Assembly: GCA_030142905.1 (NCBI GenBank)
Contig: JASJOG010000096.1
Span: 1 to 64,000 of the forward strand
Source of the DNA: Heliopora coerulea
Lineage: Eukaryota > Cnidaria > Anthozoa > Scleralcyonacea > Helioporidae
DNA: 64,000 nt
Direction: 5' to 3'
Shown here in pieces: positions 44,701 to 55,225 of the stretch (positions are counted from its first letter, which is position 1; every line of letters begins with the position of its first letter). The position numbers were made by a program, and so were the translations under genes. The notes under the pieces are model-generated. The model did no database searches, was not told where the DNA came from, and worked only from the letters and a program-made list of their open reading frames with translations.

Positions 44701-47700
44701 GGCTGATATAAAGCTTTTGAGACAGCAGTTGGAAAAGCAGGTAAAAGGAAAACATTTTTCAGTTGAATCTTTTAAGACCAGTGATTATCTCTCCAGATTT
44801 TACACAGGGCTTCAAGACTACACAACATTTAATTGCACAGCTTCACAAATACTTGCATCTTTAATTGAGTAGGGGCACTTAAATTCAAGACAGCCAACTG
44901 GTATACCACTTTTTACCACAATTCCATCAGGACTGCAACCCTTTCATAGCCACTTGGGGCTAATGACAAACCCACAACTTCTAACATTAGTATCTTCTTT
45001 CAGCATTTCATCTTGGTATTTGAGGATGGCATTATTCTCATTTTCTAGGCCCCACTGCAGAGGTGCAGATAAGATAAGGTAAAGATAAGATAAAATATAT
45101 TTAATGTGTCATACACTTAGCTAAATAAGGTGTGACATCGCGACAAAGTCTACAATGGCACGCCAGCTAATTTACAGGTATTCCACAATTTAAGATGAAG
45201 TAAAATTAAATAATATAATCACAAGTAGAAGTTATAAAAAGTCTGATAAGTCAAGTTTCTTCACACTGTTTTTAAAAATTTGAAATGTTCTGATAGTTCT
45301 ATGTGTGTCTGGTGTAAAATTCCACAATTTTGGCGCAAGGTAACGCCATGATTTCAAGCCATAAGTAGAGGTATTGGCCTTTGGTAATTTTAAAATATCG
45401 TTTCCCCTCAGATCATATTTGGTATTTCTGAACTCTTTCTAGCAGGCGCAGTTGTGTTTTGATAATTACCTTGTGTTGTAATTGATCGAACCAGTGATGT
45501 TGGATAGGTCGACTTTCTTCGATTTATCACTTTGCCAAAAACTGAAGCAGTAACTATCTTTGCACGTTCAACATACCAGCAAGGATCTTTGCTTTGCTCC
45601 ATGGTCCTCATACATACCTCTTTAGCACTGCATACTGTTAGACCAACTGTTTTTGTCAAAAGTTCTAACTGTTCTTGGCTGTAATTTGATGGAGAATTAT
45701 AATCATTTGGCACATTCTTGAAAATTTCATCAATTAGCAGGCTTTCTGGTGTTTGAGAATTCAAACCATTAGGAGATCTGGTATCTTGTTTTCTTCTTTT
45801 TCGTGACCAACTACAAGATGTCTCAAATAGTTCACACAGTTTATAATTATTTAACTGTAGAGCCTCACAGAATAATGATGCCCGACTGACCTCTTTGAAT
45901 GCATTTGCCATAGTTTTTATTTCATCTTCTGTCACATTCTGAGCAAAAAGTGGAGTAGCACAATACTTCTCTCTAATCCCTCTAACTGAATATCTTTTGT
46001 TTGCTTTGTTCACATCAGCTTTTTCAAACGACAGTTCTTCAAATTTAACTGCTCTGTCCAAGGTCTTGGAGCTCCCAGAGGGCACACTCCACTTCTGAGG
46101 AAGTTGGGTACATGTGAGTTCCACAGGAATTTGTTGCAATTTAAGATTCACGAAGTCTAAAATAGCCATACAGAAGGGCAGCCACATGTTTGCAGCAACC
46201 TCCCTGGCCTGCTTTCCAGCAACACTTAGCATATTCCACTTCACCATTTACTTGGTTCAAATGGATATAAACAGCATAGCTGACACTTTTCATGGAGGCA
46301 CTAACACGCGCCTTAACCAAAAACAACATCCTCAAGGCTTAAACATTTGGCTTGACAAGAGCGCATAACCTTTCCACAGTCCATAGCCTTTTTTCATATT
46401 TCGATAAGCCTTCGGAGCGACCTTATCAGACATTGTACGGCTGTTTTTGACAAGTTTGTTTTCTAGTTTCTCGTGAGTGAATGCCGGCAGTTTCGCTAAC
46501 GATCTAGTCCAACCATGCCCGTCAGCGTTTAGGATATCTGCATTCGTATTCATAGATGTTAGGGGTTGTCGAGAAGACCCAGCACCTCCACTTCGTTTGG
46601 TCGTACTCGTCGAAGAAAGCGGACTTTTGCCGTTACTTTCAGGGCTGGTAAACCTCTGAAGACCCGTGAAAGAGTTTTTACTGCCTCTGAAAGACGACAA
46701 AGAATCTCAGCAAACTCACTTTCAACAGTGGCCATTTTGAAATATTTTCATATGCGTTACTACTAAGACCAGAATTCACCGCGCGCTTCGGGCTCTCTGA
46801 CGTAATTATGCATACCGTCTATTGTAAATAAAAACTCATTTTCATGTGAAAAGTTTAGCCGTGGCCCTCGTTTTCAAGTAAACAAATCAGGTAATTCGAA
46901 TACAGAAAGGAAAAAGAAAACATATTTCAGTCTCTTTAGGTGATTTTGAGGCAGAAGAATCTTGAGAATAATTCATTCAGTGAATTTTGGAGCCAAAAAA
47001 TTTGGAGAAATTTCAGCCAGCGCTTAACAGTAGACTTAAACTAAAAGCATTTAAATTAATAGTAAACCACACAAGAGAGGACGAACTAGTAGAAGTTCTT
47101 GTCAAGCATGTCTCTTAACACTTTTCCGTCCGAATCATAACATCTGTGATAACAGGGCAGTGTGTATGTTATGTCTTTGGTACCGTACGTTCCTTGAGGA
47201 AAAACAGCCTTGGCAAGCTCGATCTGTCCGATGAGAACGCGCGTGAAAGCGCTCTGCAAATAGAATGTATAAACGTGATTAAGACACAAGAATACAAGAT
47301 CGAATGAATAGGAAATATACTTTATGTGCAAAATGAATGAACAATGCACAACTGCGCTGAATTTAACCTAGCAGATTCGACAGCTGAGTAATTTTAGTAC
47401 AGAATTCTGAATAATATGTACATAACAACTTCATAAATGATTGAGATGTTCAGATTTTGGCAGGCATGCAGACAAAGAATTTTGCATGATCTTTGCTTCT
47501 TTGCCATTTAATAAATCTAAATACCTTCTGTCGGGCTGTCGGTGTTCCAAAATGAACTGTTCTTGTAACGTCAGTGCTTCCATCACTAACACAAATTAAA
47601 AGTAAAAATGTAGCCTCTCGTTTCAATATAAAATCATCATGGTGATGGGCGAGGGACTTCAATTTTACTCGACTAGCTTACTGTAACGTTCCGGGGTCAG

Positions 47701-50700
47701 GCTGTTCAGCTCTATGTTGAAGTAGTGATATCGTAAGTCTTTGGTAATAATTCAGAGATTACTCAAGTCCACAAAGGATAACCTCGCAGAACATAAAATA
47801 AAGGTACTGTCAATTTTGTTATGCAAAACCCTTCTTAACAGATCTCTTCACGGAAAAAACAAGATAAAAGTTAAACTGAGTAATGAGTAAAGCTTTACCG
47901 TAATGCAGTATGGCTCGTTTCTACAATTTAATTTTATATGGCTTTGGACATATGGCTGGGAGATTTTCGAATTGTCGACGAAAAACCAGTAAAGGTAAAC
48001 ACAGAAAAGCTTCATTATTACGACTAACGTCACAGTTTACCGAGACACTGTTACAGAGGCTCCGAAAAAGCCGCAGGATTTCAATTCTGGGATCCATTCA
48101 TGGGAACAAGAAAAAGGGAGGATAAGCGCTAAGGTGTAACAACAAGTTCAAAATTTTTTGTAGCGCCCAACACATTCGATCAGCGACAAACGTTGCTTCT
48201 CTGTAATGATGCAGTAGTTCAGTATAGGGATGAAAAAGAAACCCTCGGGAAAAAGGCCCTTTTATCTCAAATTGTCGTCTTCAAAAATTTTGCGCACGAA
48301 ACAAGTGCAGCGGTAGTTTCATCGGTGGTATCTGACATGAGACCACAAGTGATATGTTTACAAACATACTAAAAATCCAGGCTTTAACTCGGGATGGATG
48401 CATTTCTCAACTGGATTGTGCCTATTTAATCATCATTATTATCAAGTTTCACTCCAATGAAGAGTGGATTAGGCGACATAATATTTCTCATGAGATTTTA
48501 AAGAACATCGTTTGACAAAAGTTGGCAATTTTAGGTGGATGAGAGGACATCTAATATTTTTTATGTCAACTTGGTTTTTTTTTGCTTGTTTTGTTTTTTT
48601 GGTTTCTTTTTTCCCCCCCAGGTGATTACGTGATTTTGAAACCTTTGAAATTATGCCTGAGGAATTTGTAGGTGCAACCAAGTCTTGTGTTGGACGCAGC
48701 TTACGCAACGCGTGGGCGTCATTTTTTGAACTATTTCTACGAGCGTTTCTAGTCTTGTATATTAAAAATACGAGAGCTTGGAAATATCTTAAGATGATAA
48801 GCGAACGATCGTCAAGCTCCATCCTCAGAAATCGTTTCTCTAAGTATAGGGCTTGACGATCATTCATCTATAATCTTAAGATATTTCCAAGCTCTCATAT
48901 ATCTAATAAACAAACTTCATCTATCATTATCAATATATAGTGGCTTCCGCTTAGGTCGCACATACATGTCTAACTTGTACCTTGGCTCATTTCTAGTCTT
49001 ACTAAAGCCATGTCTAACAGTTGTTCTACACGAGAGAAGCAAGCGTAAGCACTTAAGCGAAAAAAAATACAAGACAAAGAAAGCATATTTCTAAGGGGCA
49101 ATGCAATTAAGCATGAGAGTAAGCATGTGAAATAAACAATAAGACAAAAGAGAAAACGAAGATTTTTTTTTCTCGTGTTTGGGCTCGACTTCGTTTTACC
49201 CCGGTGTACAAGAAACGTTTTGCTTGCACTTGTGTTTACACCAATGATCACTTGTGTGCACCAAGGTTTATTTCCCTTATGTTCCCGGACCGATTATCAT
49301 TATAATGGATAGACTATACAGATAAGAGAAATTTTGGTTGTTGATTTTTTGGGCGAAAAACGCAGTCTGAGAATAAAGAGTTCAATCTTATTGTTTTAGA
49401 TTGGATTTAAAACCCCGTGTGCAAATACACAATGATGATTTGCAAAGGAAAACAAAAGTACAGAATAAAACATAAATTGAAAATTCATGTAAGGACTTGG
49501 TGTCATAATATCAAGCCCATTCAAGGTCTATGGATGCAACTCAACATTTCTCTAACGTCATAGCAAGAGAACGCAAATATTATCACTATTAGTCAGTTCA
49601 TTCTGGTCTTTAACTTGAAAATTTAGATAACTAGACACAAAGATTGCACATATCCGCAATTTTTTCATCGTAAATACAACCGCGTGTATTGTCTCTTTCA
49701 TTTTTTAACATTGGACTTTCTACTTGTGCTGCTCAAAACATTCTTAGAGAGGGTAAAATTCGAAAACAACAATTTCAACGAACATTTTATCCGTGCCGAG
49801 CAACGTACATCAAGGCTGATCCACAAAAAGTTGATCCACGTAATAAAAACGTTATTAGCCTGAGTTTGTCTAGCATGCTGTGAAAGACCAGAAGCAGATT
49901 GATTTTGCCATAAAGACCATTCCACTCGCTACTTGATCCAAAAATTTTTATAAGTATACTTTGAAATACTAGTTAGTACTTACATACCACCGCATCTAAT
50001 GCTTGAACCACATGAGCAGTGGCATTAACTTCTTTCATTTTTTTCTGGACCTTCTTAACTTTATCTCACCAATATTTTCCTAAGAAATAAAACAATGGGA
50101 GTGGTTATTTGACGTAAGCCATAGAAATTGACTGTTGTATGAATAAAGCATCTTTAGAATTACCCTGGGCACACCAGATTTCATTTCTAATCGTATTTAT
50201 TTTTTTAGTGCATCATTCAGCTTGATAAGAGGAATGGAAGTGGAGCTTTCCTCATCTTGTTATTTCGTCAGGCCTCACAAAAAATACAGCAAACAAAGTC
50301 AGGGGCAGTGTAACAGTGAATACAGCCTCGATGTGGGCTAGACAGAACAAGGACGTTCTACTTCCAGTGACGGACATAGACCTCAGGCCATTTGTTGGCC
50401 CGGGAGACCAAACAAGCGCGCCGAAGGCTCAGACTCCTAGAGGTCCGGGAAGCATATTCCCCCTCAAATTTTTATGGCACAGGAATTACGGGATAAACCA
50501 CTAGTTGCTCTAAAAACAGTTCTAAGCTTCGGGTAAATTTTAGCTTTTCACTTCCATTTGTCTATTAATGTTTGCTCAGCTTTATTTAGTTGTCAAAAAA
50601 AAAAACTTGCAGGTCAGAGCAAGCAGTTCTATGGGCTGCGTATGCTATTGACTTCTGAGATTAAAATTATTCCTATTCTTTTTTTTGGCATAAAAATTTC

Positions 50701-53700
50701 CATAGTGTAAAGGACGTCGTCTTTGACTTTCCCGTCGTGTTGCTTAAGGTCCCTGTTATACGAGGTAAGTCCCACGAATCTCCTTCCTAACCTGTGTAGT
50801 TGTACGGTTGAACGTGAACCTTCTTCGCCTCCAATCCTGGTCGGTCGGTCCAGACTAAATCGACTAAATTAGCCTTCACCTCTTGCAATGAGATACCTTT
50901 TCCTTTGAGGCCCTTGAATTGACAACAAAAACACACCACAGCACTGGATTAAAAAGTCTAATAATTTAATAAGCGACGTGGCTCCTTTTCCGGTAAAAAC
51001 ATGAACTAAATAAATCAAGTAAAATACTCAAGCCCTTACCGCCTCCATGTTTTCCCATGAGGCTGCAAAGTAAAATAGAATTACAAATAAGATAGCCGAG
51101 AAGAACGAAATTGCAGCCTTGGTTATTCAACTATTTTTGCCTCGGCAGTTTTTTCTGCCGAAGTAAACCAGAAAAATCGTAACTTACCTCGGCATTTATA
51201 TTACCTCGGCTACGGCAATAGCGCAGCCGAGTCGTACATTCCCAACGGAAGCCTGCTCATAATATCTGAAGTTTTAACTGGACAGATTTTCAAGAACTGA
51301 AATTCACGGCAAAACGTAAATGATGGGAAGTAAACATAAAGTCTGCTTATCTTATAAATCTCGAGAATAAACCGCCTAACCCAATCGTTACCTTTAGCAA
51401 TAGAAAATCTATGAACCATTGTAACAACTGTAACTTTTTGTAGTTTTGTACGAAAAGAACATTTCAGTAGACACAGAAACAAGTGCATGTTCTTGCCTCG
51501 GCATTTTTTTTTGTCGAGGTAAACCAGAAAAGTCGTAATTTACTTCGGCATTTTTCTCGGCAATTGCCGAGTGCCGAGGCGAATTAACAAGGCTGAGTTG
51601 AAGTAAACCTACCGATACTGATAAGAAATGAATCTATTCCAATGGCATCGTCCTCTTTCAGAACCTAGACAACAAGACCAACATGGAAGAGTTGTAAGGC
51701 GTAAAAAGAACACGCTGTATCTCGAAGCCTGTGAAAGGAGTATAAAAATATCGCTGACTGCTGAGTAAAACTGATAAAACTGTATGGTGAGCTGCCTACT
51801 TTATTTAGCCATTCCGTTGTTGTAGGTACACCTTTTTCTCCAGTGAAAAGATCGTTGTCTTATCAAAACACCACGTATTATGTAGGTTTGATGAATTAAG
51901 TGAATAAAGTAGGCCTTCGCCAGCATTATTACAAAATCTTTAAAAATCAATTGGCGCTAAATTTTGAGTGTTAATCCTAAAAGCTGTAAAAACGTCAGAC
52001 CATCTGGTAAGGCAAAAGGAGTGAATTACGCCTAAAAATCGGCAAGTTGGACCCTTCTTCCATATTCAACATTCATTCCCTTCATAAATATTCTAACTTA
52101 AAACTTCAGATGAACACATCCCTTAAGTTTATCCGATTCACTGATCAGAAAGAAATGTTAATTCTCTATTTGTCACATTTGGTGCTGGTGTAGTACCCTC
52201 AAACATGAGCGAAACGTCTGCATGGGGGTCTTTGGGGTGATGAAGCCGAAAGATTTTCCAGGAAGCCAGGTATATGCTCTCCAAGATCCCCTTAGTTGAA
52301 GCTGGCTAGATGTTTTTCACACTGCGTACCCTCGAGAAGTTTTGCCCCTGGCCTCATATGGTGATTTTTCATTCTTTTGAATGGGTTATAGGACTCCTGG
52401 TAATTACAGATGAATGAAACTGGTCATACGTGCGCAGTGATCGAAATAGACTTTAACCGATACAAAAGTATCAGACGTTGTTTCTGTAAAATCCAGTTGC
52501 AATTTAGTTCCATATCAGCTTGCAGGAAGTAACGACCATCAACCCATAATGCACTCTCAGTCATGGTCGTCACGATGGCAGTTCGTGAAAACGAGAAACA
52601 ACCAAAGTCAATATAAATGACCGTCGGACGATCGTCAAGCTCTTAACTCAGAAAAACGATTTCTGTGCCCCAGTTGAGGATTGATCCTGCAACTTTCAGG
52701 GGCCAGTCGTTCAAAGCACGATTAGCACTAATCTAGGATTACCAGTTAATCTGTTGTTTTCGTTTCGTTTATTTTGGTGGAAAAATTTAGCTCAGATTTT
52801 ACAACTTAAAACTTTTTTGCATACATCCAAAATCTGTTGAAGAAAATTCCAACTTTTTTCAACGGCAAAATCGGAAAGTTGTCCACAAAATTTTCGCTAA
52901 TCCTGGATTAAACTAATCGCTTTTTGAACAACCGGGAGGCCCTAATTACCGGTGAGACGCTCCAACCATTGAGTTGCGAAGATTCAGATGGCGTGCTAAG
53001 GTGCAATATGTGTTGCCTTTGCGGAAGTCATGATATGCTAATAATGTTTGTTTCTGAAACAATTACTCCAGCGAACAATTGGAGCAATCAGGTCTCAGCT
53101 CGGTTAACAGGCATTGCAGACGACTGAAAGTTATTGAAATTGATAACTATTAGTTTTACTGTTTTTCTGGAGCCATCGGTCCTGTATTTGCAGAGTTCAC
53201 CAGTTGGTACAAGAAACACTCTGATGGTCAATCGGCGGACTAAAAATTTAGAAATATTTGGGTACGACAATTTTTAGACTCCAATATTTTTTTTGTTTTT
53301 TTTTTTATTTATTTACTTTTTTAATTTTTTTTTTTTTTGGTGTTTAAGGAAGGTGATTAGTCGTGTTTCATATTCAAAATCAACGTGTATCCACACCTGA
53401 CAACCAACAAACTCCTCTGTTTCAATTTAAATTCAACAGGTTAAGTAGTTACTCTGAGCTTTGTCTTACTAACTGAGCCACTAAAACCAGAGATGAACTG
53501 GCGCCTCTTGTCTCGTGTTCTCACGTACTCGCTCTGTTGGAAAAGCGGACAAAAAAGTTTCTAAGATGAAAGAAAACTTTAACAAATGGCGCTGCTATAT
53601 CTAGAACAGTCGATCCAAAGATAAAGAGATGGCTGTATTGAAGAATCTTACATTAGAATCGTTAAAACTTTCGAAGTTTAATCGTGTATATGTTGCTAGA

Positions 53701-55225
53701 TTATTAGCTAGTTTTTAATGTTTTTAATGGCCCAGATTAAAGATATTACAAAAGATTTTTAATACCGCAATATTAAATAGTTTGTAGTTGTGAATAACTG
53801 GTAGTTATATAAATTCTGCTTCTTTTTGTCGTCATATTTGATAAGAGCATAGGTCGTAAGATCACAAAAGGATTTACTTTCCCATGGCATAATAGTATTT
53901 TTACACGACCTAATGAGAAACAACGGTTTCTCTGCATTAATGATTTTTCAGCAAGCAAAAACAACGCTTTTTCCGCATATGATTTTATCTATGTTTGATC
54001 AAACAACCATAAACAAACAAATAAACAGACACAGCGATAATATCAAGACTATCTCAACTAATTCTTTTCGGTTGGAATCTAACTTTTGTCATTTTACTGG
54101 AATTAGAATTTAATTTTCCTACCAATGGTTTCGTCAAGACCATTGATTGGTTGAAGAAAAGCAAAGAGACATGCGGTTGTAGTGCTGTATGAAGAAAATT
54201 TAATGATTTACCTATACAGCAAAATCCACCCGAAAAGTTGATGTGACTTAAGCGAGATTTGAGCTCGCGTTGTCGGATTTTTGGACTGTTGCTCCCGCAG
54301 CTGAGCTAAGGAGTCAACTGGGAACAGTATGCTGGATAAATCCATTGTAAGAGCACAAGAGATTCTCACGATAACTTGACGCTTACAGTATCTGTGATGA
54401 TAAGGAGTGCGCGATTTCGTTTCAGAATCATTTTCAGAGTAATATTTGGAGTAAATGTTAACCAGAGCATGGTTCTGAAATAGAATCACAACACTGAACA
54501 TCCTTATCGTATCAATGAAGTCTGGTTTTCCATCATAGTAACGGACGGATGTCTCTGGTATACAGAGCGGAATCAACTACAATGTTTACACAGCTAAAAA
54601 GCAAACAGGACAACTCCTCTTCAAAACCGTTTCGGGTACCGATATTGAGTGATAAAGACCTTTAGAAAGTTAAAAAGTTTTAAAATCCAAAGTGTAACTT
54701 CCTACGAACTATCATGACACGTATACGGTTTCTCGATACGTTTTTTTATTACTTTCATAATAAAGGCAATAAATAGATGGTCATTGTCACCTACCCCATG
54801 AGCATCAGCTGAAGGAATGACGTAGGCCGATATATTCACTTTCCGCATCTCTTCACGTAGTCTTTGTAACCGGTCAGCAGTGTTTACAGCAGTCTTGGGA
54901 AGATACTGAAAAAAGAGAACAAAGGAAAAATTGGATGACTGGTGAGGTGAACACAAAATGGCTGGTAGTCTAATATCTTCAGAAGTCCGCTCGACATGAA
55001 ATTACAACCTCCAAAAATAAGTGAATTAACGTGAGTGAAAGACAGACAGACAGATGGATGCATGGAGAGATAGATAGATGGAATCATCAGTGGATTTGAA
55101 TCAGTGGAAGAGAAGACTTTTCTCAACCTAACAGAAGATGTATCGATAATTCGCACTTACCGGAGGACTTCTATCGCAGTGGCGAATGTCAGCATTTAAA
55201 TTAGCCGTGCTTCCGTCGACAAACG
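41787..55225 (-). CDS. XPNPEP2: Xaa-Pro aminopeptidase 2-like (M24B metallopeptidase), multi-exon, damaged
   Basis: Exons in order on the minus strand: 55161-55225, 54795-54905, 52477-52584, 51800-51837, 51613-51664, 51040-51062, 50792-50912, 49988-50079, tentatively 47682-47738, 47525-47585, 47184-47253, 43560-43663, 41787-41870. Nearly all junctions keep phase. Signatures: SPPYLPKTAVNTADRL and AYVIPSADAHG (creatinase-N start), ALWVDGRYFLQA, GIDSFLIS, NLVDLVWTDRP, DGSTDVTRTVHFGTP (two metal-binding Asp), FTRVLIGQIELAKAVFP, DYRHGTGHGIGSYL (active-site His), HEG|PGR. The SPPYLP start favours the secreted or membrane type 2 enzyme, which removes N-terminal residues before proline. The exon after DAHG, the exon after QALDAV and the 3' end were not found. 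Lesions in three exons suggest a pseudogene or assembly errors. Confidence 0.85.
41871..43559. other. Intron of the aminopeptidase gene
   Basis: No exon recognised. A C/A-rich stretch near 42600-42900 may be a MITE. Confidence 0.35.
43560..43663 (-). CDS. XPNPEP2: Aminopeptidase active-site exon with a one-base deletion
   Basis: Acceptor CAATTAG and donor GAAG|GTAAAC are good. It starts in phase as REVDIFAQEMLYK, then the frame must move by one base to read NGWDYRHGTGHGIGSYLYIHEG, the conserved His-containing strand. One base is missing in the A run at plus-strand 43622-43625 (four instead of five). The next exon's phase agrees with the shifted frame, so the lesion is here. Confidence 0.8.
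43994..44872 (+). pseudogene. THAP-domain protein with coiled coil, transposase-type, truncated
   Basis: One frame of 293 codons with a single TGA at 44492-44494. The first 60 residues (MATVESEFAEILCCLSEEVQ through PLSSTSTAKRSGGAG) are encoded in the inverted repeat. Then comes a C2CH THAP finger: TCCVPGCFTNNKRN, LSFYNFP, RRKKWINLISRKDF. After the TGA, a coiled coil (LLANNEKLKVENEQLEAENE) leads to FSVESFKTSDYLSRFYTGLQDYTTF, the motif that in cnidarian THAP transposases precedes the helix-turn-helix and DDE_4 catalytic part. That part is missing. The TGA lies in AAA|GTGAGT, which could also be a splice donor. Confidence 0.65.
44874..46735 (-). pseudogene. SWIM zinc finger / YqaJ-type nuclease protein, interrupted
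   Basis: It starts MATVESEFAEIL in the inverted repeat, like the opposite gene, but lacks about 30 bases and so shifts frame. Further pieces: YRNMKKGYGLWK, ASMKSVSYAVYIHL, a SWIM finger KCCWKAGQGGCCKHVAALLY (the usual C-x-C has Trp for its second Cys), LTCTQLPQKWSVP, then the YqaJ nuclease start WYVERAKIVTASVFGKVI. The nuclease continues beyond a nested insertion as WGLENENNAILKYQ and, near 44880-44920, SPDGIVV and LEFKCP, which carry the catalytic Asp and Glu-x-Lys of the PD-(D/E)XK fold. It stops at the junction with the THAP gene. Role in transposition is unknown; YqaJ/lambda exonuclease proteins process DNA ends. Confidence 0.7.
45062..45440 (-). mobile_element. CR1/L2-like 3' end nested in the YqaJ gene
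   Basis: The minus strand reads KYDLRGNDILKL, TYGLKSWRYLAPKLWN and RTFQIFKNSVKKLDL, then a stop and a short 3' end with TTATC repeats (45066-45095). That is the end of a CR1/L2-type ORF2 with a pentamer tail. An imperfect duplication (TGCGCCTGC / TGCACCTCTGC) flanks it. Removing it joins the YqaJ domain. Confidence 0.7.
47739..49987. other. Aminopeptidase intron(s); middle exons expected but not recognised
   Basis: About 150 residues of the family's central domain (from WLFNLRGSD to the first metal Asp) should be encoded between the exons ending at 49988 and starting at 47585; only a doubtful piece at 47682-47738 fits. Contains an inverted repeat at 48772-48896 and a T-rich tract at about 48570-48615. 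Confidence 0.35.
48772..48896. repeat. Inverted repeat with 46-base arms
   Basis: Arms 48772-48817 and 48851-48896 (GAGAGCTTGGAAATATCTTA and its inverse) with a 33-base loop. The segment GCTTGACGATCG next to AAATCGTTTCTC is also found at about 52620-52660, suggesting a common SINE tail. Confidence 0.8.
49988..50079 (-). CDS. XPNPEP2: Aminopeptidase exon with in-frame TGA and an in-frame alternative acceptor
   Basis: From the first acceptor (TTTCTTAG) the exon reads G-K-Y-W-stop-D-K-V-K-K-V, aligning with the family's W-(Q/R)-(E/D)-K-V, so TGA replaces a residue codon, likely CGA. A second AG lies exactly 15 bases downstream (exon start 50064); using it keeps phase and skips the stop. The exon ends ALDAV with donor GTATGT. 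Confidence 0.75.
51040..51062 (-). CDS. XPNPEP2: 23-base microexon of the aminopeptidase gene
   Basis: Between acceptor CTTTGCAG and donor GTAAGG. Joined to its neighbours it completes codons as SI|ASWENMEA|GLKGKG, matching the family's I-S-I-x-x-W-x-x-(M/L) segment. Confidence 0.8.
51113..51600. mobile_element. MITE-like repeat with CTCGGCA palindromes, in an aminopeptidase intron
   Basis: The ends CAGCCTTGGTTATTC and, inverted, CAGCCTTGTTAATTC, each followed by GCCTCGGCA, bound about 490 bases. A direct internal repeat (AGGTAAACCAGAAAAGTCGT type) occurs near 51150 and 51515. No coding. Confidence 0.5.
52640..52985 (-). repeat. tRNA-derived SINE interrupted by a MITE
   Basis: On the minus strand, CAACTCAATGGTTGGAGCGT (box A-like) and GTTGCAGGATCAATCCTCA (box B-like) are the halves of a tRNA-type head, separated by the insertion at 52699-52941. 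The tail CAGAAATCG...GAGCTTGACGATCG follows. Confidence 0.5.
52699..52941. mobile_element. MITE with GTTCAAA..CGATTAG inverted ends
   Basis: Left GTCGTTCAAAGCACGATTAG and right (inverted) GGTTGTTCAAAAAGCGATTAG are terminal inverted repeats around AT-rich non-coding sequence; GGCC occurs at both edges. Confidence 0.6.
52986..54794. other. Aminopeptidase intron with a tRNA-like remnant
   Basis: An exon following DAHG and ending one base before GTAIV was expected here and not recognised. Long T-rich tract at 53285-53340. At 54247-54316 the minus strand reads CCTTAGCTCAGCTGCGGGAG (box A) and later GAGCTCAAATCTCGC (box B-like), a tRNA-derived remnant. Confidence 0.35.

Larger units (their letters stand above)
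43858..46867. mobile_element. Two-gene element (THAP / SWIM-YqaJ) with long inverted repeats, in an intron
   Basis: The inverted repeats are about 43858-44180 and 46580-46867. They match closely in the part containing the ATG of each gene and more loosely outward to CGAGG. The two genes converge and end two bases apart near 44873. The element sits in the aminopeptidase intron 43664-47183. No DDE transposase domain remains, so it is probably an internally deleted copy. The flanking duplication is not clear. Confidence 0.8.

Noticed and set aside
47848..48125. Coding frames on both strands near the aminopeptidase exons
   Set aside because: No match to the aminopeptidase middle domain and no fitting splice sites.
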